DNA of 64,000 bases from Paraflavitalea devenefica (lineage in GTDB: Bacteria > Bacteroidota > Bacteroidia > Chitinophagales > Chitinophagaceae): contig NZ_JAARML010000002.1 of the NCBI RefSeq assembly GCF_011759375.1, forward strand, positions 496,001-560,000. Reading direction: 5' to 3'. A model generated the notes under the pieces. That model was given only the letters and a program-made list of their open reading frames with translations. It searched no databases and was not told where the DNA came from. Below, piece after piece: positions 35,255 to 43,990 of this stretch. Position 1 is the first letter of the stretch. Every line of letters begins with the position of its first letter. Both the position numbers and the translations under genes were made by a program.

Positions 35255-38200
35255 TTAATTCTTTCCTATCGTATCCTGTTTGCTGCTGCTGTCTGTTGCA
35301 GAAGTGGAAGTATTGCTGGCTTCTTTCTCCCGTTGCCTTTGTTCGGCTTTCTCTTTTCTTTTCCGTTCGCTGCGGAAAATGTCACCCAGGCGGTCAAAGT
35401 CGTGCCGGTAGCTGATACTGGCGCCTGAGCGGTTCTGACGGGCGCCCACTCCACTCATATAGTTATAGGAATCGCGGTAGAAGAAGGTGAGCACTACTTT
35501 ACCATCGGCCCTTACTTTCCATTCGGCTGTGATATCCGGCAGGAATTGCAGGTTCTGCGTAGCCTGTACCTGTTGGGAGCTGAGGCCAAAGTCGAGAGCA
35601 CTGCCAAAGGTGAAGGTCAGCCGTTCATCGAGGAAGCTTTTACCAATATTGAAGTTCAGGTTCGTACGGTCTATATTGAGCCTGTTCTTGTTTACATTGT
35701 CAATGAAGTTGGACCCGCTGTACATCTGTGCATTGAAGTTGACCTTAAGGCTCTTGTCGTTGAATATTTTCTGGAAGATGTTGGAGAACTGTTTGCTAAG
35801 GGTGTTGGAGAGCACACCGGAAATGCTGTTGATGACCACTCCTTCAAAGGCGAGGTTGGCCAGGGCGCCCTGGTTGCTGGAGGTAGACAAGGGACCAAAG
35901 CTGTTGAATACAATGAGGAAGGCTACCTGTTTGTTCAACTCATTCTCGTCGCTTTGGATACGTTGCAGGATAGCGAGTGCATCTGCATCATTTTTCAGTG
36001 GACTACCCGGTGGCATTTCTATCTGGAAACTGATGTCGGGCTGCATCAGTTTGTTTTTAAGGCTGGCCACTACGATTACCTCTCCCCGGTATTTACGCAC
36101 GTTGTTGTTGATGCCGCCACCGTTATCGGTGCCCGACTGCAGGGAAAATGCATCCAGCCCCAGGTCGCTGAAGCGTACATTTTCTGCCACGTATTCAGCA
36201 TCTATCTTTATGGTGGCCCCAAAGGGATCGCCCTGCCATTGTATATAGTTGCCTGCATTGGGGCGCAGGGTAAAAGGTTTGCGCAGGAGCGACTGGAAGG
36301 TGAAATTGTAATTACCCCTATCAATATCGTACCGGCCGATGATGGAGAATTCTCCATCGGTACGGGCCCTCATTTTAAGATTGCCATGGCCAACGGCCTG
36401 GATGATATCGCCGGTGGCCTCATCCATGATTACGTACATGTTGATGTAGTTATTGGCGGTCACATCGAGTGTTACGCTCAGGTTGCTTTCTTTAAAGGCA
36501 TCTACTTGCTGCATTTCACGGCCATATACCTTCCATACGATGTAGTCTGTTTCCCCGCTTTGTTTGGAACTGCCGGAACGGATGTAGAGTTTGGAGCTAT
36601 CGGCCGGTTCGCCCCTGATGTCCATCTTCATATCCTCCAGCCTGTCTTTGAGTGTCATGTTCACCTTGGCGAACACCGTACCAAAGAAGGGATCTTTTCC
36701 TGTACCGTCGGTAGCCAGCACCAGCAGTTTATTGGTGTTCATGGCAAAGTCAAAGTCGAGGTCATTAAATCCCCGGTGCTTTAAAATGCCACGGCTAACT
36801 GTACCTGTATTGCCAAACTCATCTTTGATAGCAAAGGAGCCAAAGTTGATACGGTCTTCCAGGAAATCAAAAGTAGCTGCCGGTATCTTGTACAGCACAT
36901 TGGTATAGTTTACCCGTAGCTGTCCGTCGCGCAACTGCACCTTGCCGAGGTATTTTAAATTGTCGGTAGGGCCGGTGATCCTTAGCTGTCCGGTAGCCAG
37001 GCCGGTAATGTTTTTGAATACGCCCGACAGGTATTTTTCGAGGATGTCTATCTTAGTGTCCTGGAAATTGCCGGTAATATCCAGCGGGGTTTTGCTGTTG
37101 GTACTGTCCAGCAGGTTGTATACCCCTTTCATATCAAAAACGTAATCCTTATTGTTGGATACGGCGGCAAAGTTCACCGCGCCGCTGCGTTGGTTGTAGT
37201 TGGCATTGAGTTGTATCCTGCCCAGTGAGTCGTTATCCAGCCTGAACTGATCGGCCTCCCCATTCATTTCTACCTGTATCTTTCCGAATGGGTTCATTAC
37301 ATCTACGGTGGCATTGAGTAATCCTTCCAGCCGGGTTGTTTTGGTAACGTAGGGCGCGAAGTCGCCAATATTGATCTTCTTCAGTTCTACCTTGATATCG
37401 TTGGTATTGCCAATGTCTGATGGCTGGGTGGTGACCAGCACTTCCTGGTCGCCGCTGTATATCTTCACCCCGTCGGCTGTTACCAGCTCTTCGCTCAATA
37501 CCAGTTCCCCGTTCTTATCAATCACCCAGTTCTTACCATTCACGTCGAAGGTGGATTCATTGAAAACGATGCGCACGCCTTTGGGCATGGTTTGCACACG
37601 GGCGGCGATATTGGCGGAGTTCAATGTTTGGCTGGCGCTGGTTTTTATGGTGATGTCTGAAACATCATTAGACGAACGGATGTTGATGGTAGAACCCGGG
37701 AAATGCAGGCTGTCATTGATGTAAACATCTGCAATAGAGTTTTCCAGGGTGAGGCTGTCCAGGTTACCAGTGCCCTTGAGCATCACATTGTAGAAGGCAA
37801 TGTTCTTGTAGTTGAACTGCGGCACTTCCACATTCAGGTCGAGCATGTTTTCTTTGGTATTGATACGGCCTGTAACGGTGCTGTAGTTGAAACCTTTGAG
37901 GTTTTTATCAAAGAAATCGAGGTATTCATCCACTTTTTTGGTGGTGACCACAAAGCTGAAATTCTCATCCGACTGCAGGGTACGTCCCTCTTTGATATAG
38001 CTGGGATAGTATTTATGCAGGAAGGTGCGGAAGGCGGTGGGCAGATCGCGGATGGAGAACTGGCCTGCCAGGGCCGCATCAAATTCATTGCTGAGTACCG
38101 TGATGACTTTATTGGCGCCCATGATCTTAGACTCTACATACAAGGAGTCGAAAGATATGCGGTTCCCTTTTTTGAAAACAGATGCTTCATATACACGGGC

Positions 38201-40198
38201 TGTACCGAGGAAGTTATCAATATTGTCGCCACTGAAATTAAAACGGAATTTACCGGTTACCTCTACACTGTCCTGCAGGAGTTTAATATTTTTAAGGTCG
38301 GCCTTCGCAATATTGGCGTCGAAATTAAACTCTGGTATTTCCTTACTGAAGTCAACCAGACCATTCAATTGGAATTGCAGGTTGGGATCGTCAGAAGTGA
38401 GTTCTCCATTGAACAAGCGCTTGGCCACTGTTCCTTTGACCGTAATGTTCTGATAGTTGTAGCCTCTTACCTCCAGCGACCTGATAACGCCATCCAATTT
38501 GGCATTAAGGCTGTTGGCCTTCATACCAATCCCATACACGCCTCCATTGAAACTGATCTTTCCTATCTGTGCCACGTCAACAAAGGGGCCCAGGTGGAAA
38601 CTGTCGGTGCGCAGCTTACCGGAATAGGAGGGGGCTCCTTTTTCGGGAAATTTCATGTTGAGGTCACTGACAATGGCGCCCAGGTTGGTGCGTATGGTAC
38701 CATAGGTCACAAAGTCGGTAATGAAACCAGTGAAGTTGCCTTTGAATTGGAGGTATTCCAGTTTGTCCAGTCTCGGTTGCTGTACATTCTTTAACTGGGG
38801 TATGATGGTAATGGCATCCGGATAGGTAGTCCTGAAATCATTGGCTACAAAGTCAATGAAAGTGTTGTTGATATCGGGCAAACCTTTAATGCTGATATTA
38901 CCATTGAGGTAGGTGTTCTTACCTGCTTCAATGATGAGTTTGCGGGCTGTAAGGTTCTCTACCGGTCCTTTTATCTTTCCGCTGATGCGTATCTTCTTTT
39001 TCCAGTTTCGCATGGCCGGTGCAAAGAAGGCAATGTCGTCACTGTCCAGGTCTGCGTCATTAAAGTCTGCTTCCATCCGGACCTTCGAAACAAAGTCGCC
39101 CATATCATCAAAAGTAGCGTAGTGCATGGCGAAGTAGTTGTGCAGGCGGCTACGGTTCGTTTGCAGGTCAAGCTTATGGAATTCCATGGCTTCGGGATGC
39201 ATGCGTACCTGGGCATCCAGTTTTTTCACGATCAGGCCACTGCGCTCGCGGGTAGCGAGGTGCATATTGAGCGTAATGGAATCCTGTTTGAAAGCTACCT
39301 GTTTGAAGGTGGCATTGATATCGCTGAAGTTGATGTGGCTGGCATCAAAATGGGTGGCGAGTGCATCGTCTGTTTGCCGGTCGCTTTTAAAGGTCCCCTT
39401 ATTGAGAATAACTTCATTAATGGCGATATCCCACTTGCCGGGGTTCCAGCGCAGGTGATTGGTGTCATTGACAAAAGTTTCTTCCACGTATTTGGGGCGC
39501 AGTGAATCGGGGCGGTTGCCTTTATAGTTGTAGATGGCAAATACCGGCTGATTAATATGCAGGGTGTTGATCCGGATCAGCCTTTGCTGCATGTCGAGCT
39601 TGTCGGCATCAATGTCCAGTTTGCCAAACTGAAATTGCATGTCTTCGCCGCGCCAGCCATCGCGTTGCAGGACGGACACATTATCAAACTCTACCTTTTT
39701 CAGGTCGAGGTTGATGCTTCCTTTTTTGGTGGTGGTGTCTTTGGGGCCGCTGAAGTAATCGGCCAGAAAGCGGTAGTTCCAAATGCGGTCCTGCCGTTGC
39801 AGGTGAATGACGGCATCCTGCAGGCCAATGTATTTGAGCTCAATTCTGTCTTTAAAGAAAAACCAGTCGGTAATGTTGACTTTCAGGGCCCCGGCATAGA
39901 GCAGGGTATCCTGCTGGAGGTCTTTTACGAGGGTACCTTCCAGCACCATCTTGTTGAATAAGGCAAAATCAACATGTTTGATCTGAACGGTAGTCTTGAG
40001 GTCCCTGGAGAGCCGTTTGGTGGCCTGGCGTACCAGCCAGTTCTGGACGGGAGTAGTTTGGACGGCCAGCCAGGCCAGTAAGATCAGTGCGATCAGTACC
40101 AGCAGCACGGTCCGGGATATTTTCCAAAATTTTCTCAGGAACTGCGTATTCGGGTGTAAAATTAGGTATTCCCTATTGCTGAGCAAATTCAGTACCAA
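35255..40198 (-). CDS. tamB: TamB-like translocation/assembly module protein
   Basis: The protein is about 1647 residues, long but normal for Bacteroidota TamB. One N-terminal membrane anchor (VLLVLIALILLAWLAV, about 31-46) is followed by AsmA/TamB-like repeated beta-strand segments and a C-terminal TamB (DUF490) domain of about 400 residues. TamB proteins bridge inner and outer membranes and act in lipid transport or outer-membrane protein assembly. No ATG lies before the anchor; TTG at 40198 or 40186 must be the start. No tamA/BamA gene is adjacent in this window. The C-terminus is a charged Lys/Glu/Ser-rich tail. Confidence 0.9.
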   Translation of the reverse strand: MVLNLLSNREYLILHPNTQFLRKFWKISRTVLLVLIALILLAWLAVQTTPVQNWLVRQATKRLSRDLKTTVQIKHVDFALFNKMVLEGTLVKDLQQDTLLYAGALKVNITDWFFFKDRIELKYIGLQDAVIHLQRQDRIWNYRFLADYFSGPKDTTTKKGSINLDLKKVEFDNVSVLQRDGWRGEDMQFQFGKLDIDADKLDMQQRLIRINTLHINQPVFAIYNYKGNRPDSLRPKYVEETFVNDTNHLRWNPGKWDIAINEVILNKGTFKSDRQTDDALATHFDASHINFSDINATFKQVAFKQDSITLNMHLATRERSGLIVKKLDAQVRMHPEAMEFHKLDLQTNRSRLHNYFAMHYATFDDMGDFVSKVRMEADFNDADLDSDDIAFFAPAMRNWKKKIRISGKIKGPVENLTARKLIIEAGKNTYLNGNISIKGLPDINNTFIDFVANDFRTTYPDAITIIPQLKNVQQPRLDKLEYLQFKGNFTGFITDFVTYGTIRTNLGAIVSDLNMKFPEKGAPSYSGKLRTDSFHLGPFVDVAQIGKISFNGGVYGIGMKANSLNAKLDGVIRSLEVRGYNYQNITVKGTVAKRLFNGELTSDDPNLQFQLNGLVDFSKEIPEFNFDANIAKADLKNIKLLQDSVEVTGKFRFNFSGDNIDNFLGTARVYEASVFKKGNRISFDSLYVESKIMGANKVITVLSNEFDAALAGQFSIRDLPTAFRTFLHKYYPSYIKEGRTLQSDENFSFVVTTKKVDEYLDFFDKNLKGFNYSTVTGRINTKENMLDLNVEVPQFNYKNIAFYNVMLKGTGNLDSLTLENSIADVYINDSLHFPGSTINIRSSNDVSDITIKTSASQTLNSANIAARVQTMPKGVRIVFNESTFDVNGKNWVIDKNGELVLSEELVTADGVKIYSGDQEVLVTTQPSDIGNTNDIKVELKKINIGDFAPYVTKTTRLEGLLNATVDVMNPFGKIQVEMNGEADQFRLDNDSLGRIQLNANYNQRSGAVNFAAVSNNKDYVFDMKGVYNLLDSTNSKTPLDITGNFQDTKIDILEKYLSGVFKNITGLATGQLRITGPTDNLKYLGKVQLRDGQLRVNYTNVLYKIPAATFDFLEDRINFGSFAIKDEFGNTGTVSRGILKHRGFNDLDFDFAMNTNKLLVLATDGTGKDPFFGTVFAKVNMTLKDRLEDMKMDIRGEPADSSKLYIRSGSSKQSGETDYIVWKVYGREMQQVDAFKESNLSVTLDVTANNYINMYVIMDEATGDIIQAVGHGNLKMRARTDGEFSIIGRYDIDRGNYNFTFQSLLRKPFTLRPNAGNYIQWQGDPFGATIKIDAEYVAENVRFSDLGLDAFSLQSGTDNGGGINNNVRKYRGEVIVVASLKNKLMQPDISFQIEMPPGSPLKNDADALAILQRIQSDENELNKQVAFLIVFNSFGPLSTSSNQGALANLAFEGVVINSISGVLSNTLSKQFSNIFQKIFNDKSLKVNFNAQMYSGSNFIDNVNKNRLNIDRTNLNFNIGKSFLDERLTFTFGSALDFGLSSQQVQATQNLQFLPDITAEWKVRADGKVVLTFFYRDSYNYMSGVGARQNRSGASISYRHDFDRLGDIFRSERKRKEKAEQRQREKEASNTSTSATDSSSKQDTIGKN

Positions 40199-40575
40199 TG
40201 AATTGAAATCATTTGATAAAGATCAGCTTTAGGGGCGCTTTAACAGGATAAGGACAAATAACGATTACTCGTTATTCTTACCTTAACGATTTTTCTGTCG
40301 GGAAAGGTTGGGTTCCGCAGCAGGTTTTAGTATTATTTAAGGGTGTTGGCCGGGCTTTTTGGGCGGCGGGTTCAGGCCATCCTGTAGGTTATCAGCCCAT
40401 TAATGGCCTGCTAACTGCCTGGGGATGGTATCAAACTTGCACTGCGCCTCTCTGTAGCAGGGTAGTTTTGTAGGGATTCAGTGCAAGGTTGGTAGCTTTT
40501 TAGCCTGATTTTGTGCTATGCGGTATAGGGTTGATTACCATTGGAGGCGGGCAGGCTGTATCTTCTTCACCAGTA
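40199..40575. other. 377-bp intergenic region
   Basis: No gene is seen. AATAACG-N6-CGTTATT at about 40257-40276 is a perfect 7-bp inverted repeat that could bind a regulator. The rest shows no recognised structure. Confidence 0.45.
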
Positions 40576-41325
40576 TTAACCAGCTAATCTTCTACTAAAG
40601 CATGCCTGGCACATGCACTGATGGTTTTGTTTTTGTTTATGAGCAAGTCCGTGAAAAACACCATCAGTCTGGAAAAATTTGTGAGCGATAATATCAAAGT
40701 ATTGTGCATCACCGGTATTGTATCTTCTGAAAACTGCATATGCTACGTGATCTGCGAGTTGGATTATTCTGGAAGCCTTGGAATTAACAAAAAACGGAGT
40801 ATCCGCTAAGTGTCTTATACTTCCCCATTGTGTACCTATTGTTCTAAAATTCTTAGCTAATCCTTGTAAAGTGGTTTCATGAGAACTCTCATCCAAAATT
40901 AATAATCCCTTTTGCCGTTCTCCTTCTGCATTCAACTTTGATAAATAAATATCAAATCGTTGACACAAATCTTCAAAAGCTAAATTCAGCGAATGATTTC
41001 CTGTAAATGAACCTTTATGGATTGCACAGGCAAAAGCATATGTACTATTGGAAGAATTTGCCAGAACTTTCAGTACAGCTTTTATTACACCCTGGGCTTC
41101 CTCTTTACTTAATTTGTCCCAAGGGCTATTTCTGCGAGAGAAGATTTCAGAAGCATGAAATTCTATGTTGGAATAATTCCTGGGGTCTATACTTTGTGCT
41201 ATTTTATCTAATTCATTAGATAGGTAATAGCCTTGCGTTTCATAAATTGAGATGCCTCCTAAAACAACATATTCTTCCTTAGGATTATTGACTGAACCAG
41301 AATCATCTAAATACAGAAGATGCAT
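40576..41325 (-). CDS. DUF3800 protein
   Basis: The 249-residue protein opens with LLYLDDSGS, the DUF3800 signature, and later has ILDESSHE and FVNSKASRIIQLADHVAYA, the expected acidic and Asp residues of this RNase H-like family. Members are common in mobile and defence-associated regions, but their reaction is unproven. The gene is visibly more AT-rich than its neighbours and lacks partners, suggesting transfer. The C-terminus has CMCQACF, a possible metal-binding cysteine cluster. The ATG at 41323-41325 removes 11 non-family residues. Confidence 0.85.
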   Translation of the reverse strand: MHLLYLDDSGSVNNPKEEYVVLGGISIYETQGYYLSNELDKIAQSIDPRNYSNIEFHASEIFSRRNSPWDKLSKEEAQGVIKAVLKVLANSSNSTYAFACAIHKGSFTGNHSLNLAFEDLCQRFDIYLSKLNAEGERQKGLLILDESSHETTLQGLAKNFRTIGTQWGSIRHLADTPFFVNSKASRIIQLADHVAYAVFRRYNTGDAQYFDIIAHKFFQTDGVFHGLAHKQKQNHQCMCQACFSRRLAG

Positions 41326-41456
41326 AAATAAAAAATGCAGCCGAGTGACTTTCATCAACGAACCGCCGTGGCAGCCCTCTCAACCGCAGGGTAAAAATAA
41401 TATATTTTATTATATGATCAACAAGGCAAGGTACTATGTTCGCATTTTATTAACTT

Positions 41457-41486
41457 AATTGACTGATAGTCAGTTAATTGTTTTTT
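41457..41486. terminator. Weak terminator-like hairpin after the DinB-like gene
   Basis: AATTGACTGA (41457-41466) and TCAGTTAATT (41470-41479) pair with one mismatch around TAG. The T run is on the plus strand and overlaps the stop codon of the minus-strand gene, so its action is uncertain. Confidence 0.35.
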
Positions 41487-42039
41487 AAGGTTTGATATTT
41501 GCCGGGTCCTTGATCCCTTCTCCCGCATTGTACTCCGCTGATTTTCCGGGTTCTATGGAGAGGTTTTTCCAGGCATCGCCTTTGAGGAGGCGGCCGAGGT
41601 ATACAATTTGCCCTACATGATAGGGATAATGGGCCAACTGGCGGTTGATAGCATCTATAACGATGAGCGGCTCCCGGCGGATGGTAATGGTCTTCAGCAG
41701 GTCCTCTTCGGTAAGAGATTCGAGGGCGCCGAGGAAACAGGACCAGCCCTCTTGCCACAAGTCCATGAGCTGTGCCCGGGAAAGTGGGGTCACGCCAAAT
41801 TCTTCATCCCGTTTACGCCATTCTTTTTCTCCGTCTTCTGTGAGGAAATTGGTCCAGCGGCTGAGCATGTTCCCGTGCAGGTGCCGGATGATGATGGCAA
41901 TGCTGTTGGAAACTGTATTGGGCTGGTATAGGAAGTCTTTTTCGGCCAATTGTTCGAAGGTGCGTTCGCCCAGGGATTTATAATAACGCAGGCGTTTGAG
42001 GGTGGCTGATAAGTATTCTTTTCCCAACGAGTTACTCAT
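41485..42039 (-). CDS. DinB-like four-helix protein (DUF1572)
   Basis: The 184-residue protein resembles the DUF1572 branch of the DinB/YfiT superfamily, four-helix bundles with a three-histidine metal site. Candidate ligands are His in IIIRHLHGN and the two His in LAHYPYHVGQI. Family members include thiol-S-transferases, but no cofactor can be assigned here. The ATG at 42037-42039 is used: the frame extends 34 codons upstream, but that stretch is translated heptad-repeat DNA, so it is unlikely to be coding. Confidence 0.85.
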   Translation of the reverse strand: MSNSLGKEYLSATLKRLRYYKSLGERTFEQLAEKDFLYQPNTVSNSIAIIIRHLHGNMLSRWTNFLTEDGEKEWRKRDEEFGVTPLSRAQLMDLWQEGWSCFLGALESLTEEDLLKTITIRREPLIVIDAINRQLAHYPYHVGQIVYLGRLLKGDAWKNLSIEPGKSAEYNAGEGIKDPANIKP

Positions 42040-42070
42040 CCTAATGAAGTTTGTACAAAGGTAAAGAAAG

Positions 42071-42149
42071 CTGCGGGCTTCGAGCCTGGTGCTTCGGTTT
42101 GCTTTCTTGTATTCGCTCCCTGCTCGCAGCTCATAGCTCATAGCTCGTG
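42071..42149. repeat. Heptad repeat, word GCTCNNN
   Basis: Right arm 42115-42149 is GCTCCCT, GCTCGCA, GCTCATA, GCTCATA, GCTCGTG. The weaker left arm 42071-42098 is CTGCGGG, CTTCGAG, CCTGGTG, CTTCGGT. It lies between the ggt and DinB-like genes on the same strand. Same word as the hairpin at 1191-1266. Confidence 0.7.
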
Positions 42150-42154
42150 GCTAA

Positions 42155-43870
42155 TCAATACCCCGCCGCATGATCATCTCCCCGTTTATCGCCTACGGCT
42201 TCAAAAGAGCCATCGGGTAAGATGCGGATGACTTCTGTGCGGCCGATGGCGCTGCGTTCTTTGATCTTATAGCCCATCTGCTGCAACTGTTCGCGAACGG
42301 ATAGGGGAAAGTCTTTTTCCACCAGGAGAGAATCGGGTAGCCATTGGTGATGGAATTTGGGTTTGTTGACGGCATCATCGGCATTCATATCAAATTCCAG
42401 TATGTTCACGAGTGTTTGGAATACCGAAGTAGTAATGGTAGTACCGCCGGGGGTACCTACTACGAGGTAAGGCTTACCGCTTTTCAATACGATGGTGGGC
42501 GTCATAGAGCTCAGCATACGTTTGCCGGGCACAATCGCATTGGCATCACCCCCTACTGCCCCGTACATGTTGGGTACGCCGGGCTTTACACTGAAGTCGT
42601 CCATTTCATTGTTCAGCAGGAACCCGGCGCCGCCTACCACTGTTTTACTGCCATAACCACCATTGAGGGTGGTGGTCACCGCTACTGCATTGCCACTGTT
42701 ATCGTATACGCTCAGGTGGGTAGTCTCTTCACTTTCCGGGATGATGCCTGCCTGTACGGCTGTACTGCTGCCTGCTTTGGAAGGATCATAGTCTTTCATC
42801 CTTTCTTTTGCATAGGCATCACTGGTGAGTGTTTTGACAGGTACTTTAAAGAAATCCACATCGCCCAGGAATTTCGCCCTGTCGGCATAGGCCCTGCGTT
42901 CCACTTCTGTCATTAACTGTACAGATTGTGCTGTTTGAAAGCCATAACTTTTGAGGGGCTTGTTGGCAATCATGTTCATCATCTGGGGCAATAAAATGCC
43001 GCCGCTGCTGGGCAGGGGCATGGTGACGATGGTGTATCCTTTATAGTCAAAGATGGAAGGCTGTCTTTCTTTGGCAGTATAACTTTTCAGGTCATCATAG
43101 CTGATGATGCCATTACCACGCTGCATTTCCTCCACGATGAGCCGGGCTGTTTCGCCTTCATAGAAGCCGGCCTGTCCTTTATCGCGTATGCGCTTTAACG
43201 TATTGGCCAGGTCTTTTTGCACCAGGGTATCACCGGCCTTCCAGGGAGTGGCTTTTACGAAGGCAGGTGTTACGGTATTGTATTTGATGAATGCCGCCTG
43301 GGCGCGGTTGAGGTCTGCTGCTTCATCGGCTGTAATGGCATATCCTTTTTCGGCCAGGTCAATGGCGGGCTGTACCAGTTTTTTAAAAGGCAACTTACCA
43401 TGCGGGGCTGCAGCGAATAAACCGGCTACCGTACCCGGCACACCTGCCGCGAGGTGACCATAGAGGCTAAGGGAGGTAATGGCATTGCCGTTTTTATCGA
43501 GGTACATATCCCGGTGCGCTTTACCCGGCGCTTTTTCCCGGTAGTCTAAGGTGATGTTTTTGCCATCGGCCAGGTGGGCTACGAAGAAGCCGCCACCACC
43601 GATATTGCCGGCGGCGGGATATACTACTGCCAGCGCCAGTTGCGTAGCAATAGCGGCATCCACAGCATTACCGCCCTGTTTCAGGATGGCCAGGCCCACT
43701 TCACTGGCCAGCGGATGGGCAGATACAACAGCGCCATGAGTACCCGTTATCTTCTTCTGTATGGTGTATTGATAAGGGTTTACTTTAGTGGGACCTATTA
43801 CTGTCCGGCTGCCCGAACAGGCATACAACAATACTGCTATCAGTAATATATAGGTGTTGCTTTTCTGCAT
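42155..43870 (-). CDS. ggt: Gamma-glutamyltransferase lipoprotein
   Basis: The 571-residue protein hydrolyses or transfers gamma-glutamyl groups from glutathione and related peptides. It should self-cleave before the Thr in ETTHLSVYD to make large and small subunits. Other family marks are DAAIATQLALAVVYP, GNIGGGGFFV, LDYREKAPG and GTPGGTTITTSVFQ. The signal has lipobox LYAC, so the enzyme is likely anchored in the envelope. A minus-strand -7-like TAGCTTTG lies at plus 43902-43909. Single gene. Confidence 0.95.
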   Translation of the reverse strand: MQKSNTYILLIAVLLYACSGSRTVIGPTKVNPYQYTIQKKITGTHGAVVSAHPLASEVGLAILKQGGNAVDAAIATQLALAVVYPAAGNIGGGGFFVAHLADGKNITLDYREKAPGKAHRDMYLDKNGNAITSLSLYGHLAAGVPGTVAGLFAAAPHGKLPFKKLVQPAIDLAEKGYAITADEAADLNRAQAAFIKYNTVTPAFVKATPWKAGDTLVQKDLANTLKRIRDKGQAGFYEGETARLIVEEMQRGNGIISYDDLKSYTAKERQPSIFDYKGYTIVTMPLPSSGGILLPQMMNMIANKPLKSYGFQTAQSVQLMTEVERRAYADRAKFLGDVDFFKVPVKTLTSDAYAKERMKDYDPSKAGSSTAVQAGIIPESEETTHLSVYDNSGNAVAVTTTLNGGYGSKTVVGGAGFLLNNEMDDFSVKPGVPNMYGAVGGDANAIVPGKRMLSSMTPTIVLKSGKPYLVVGTPGGTTITTSVFQTLVNILEFDMNADDAVNKPKFHHQWLPDSLLVEKDFPLSVREQLQQMGYKIKERSAIGRTEVIRILPDGSFEAVGDKRGDDHAAGY

Positions 43871-43990
43871 ATAAATCCTTTTGGTTGGGGACTAAAAATA
43901 CCAAAGCTAATTCAATAAAATATTTTATCTTACAGTATATCAATGCCAGGCCACAGGGCCGCAATTAACCAACAAACTGGACACAAGATT

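Noticed and set aside
35546..38794. Long plus-strand open frames (412 and 363 codons) opposite tamB
   Set aside because: They lie entirely antisense to a well-supported 1647-residue protein and show no recognisable domain; long antisense frames are expected opposite such codon usage.
42040..42141. N-terminal extension of the DinB-like protein
   Set aside because: The extra codons are heptad-repeat DNA, and the family start is the ATG at 42037-42039.
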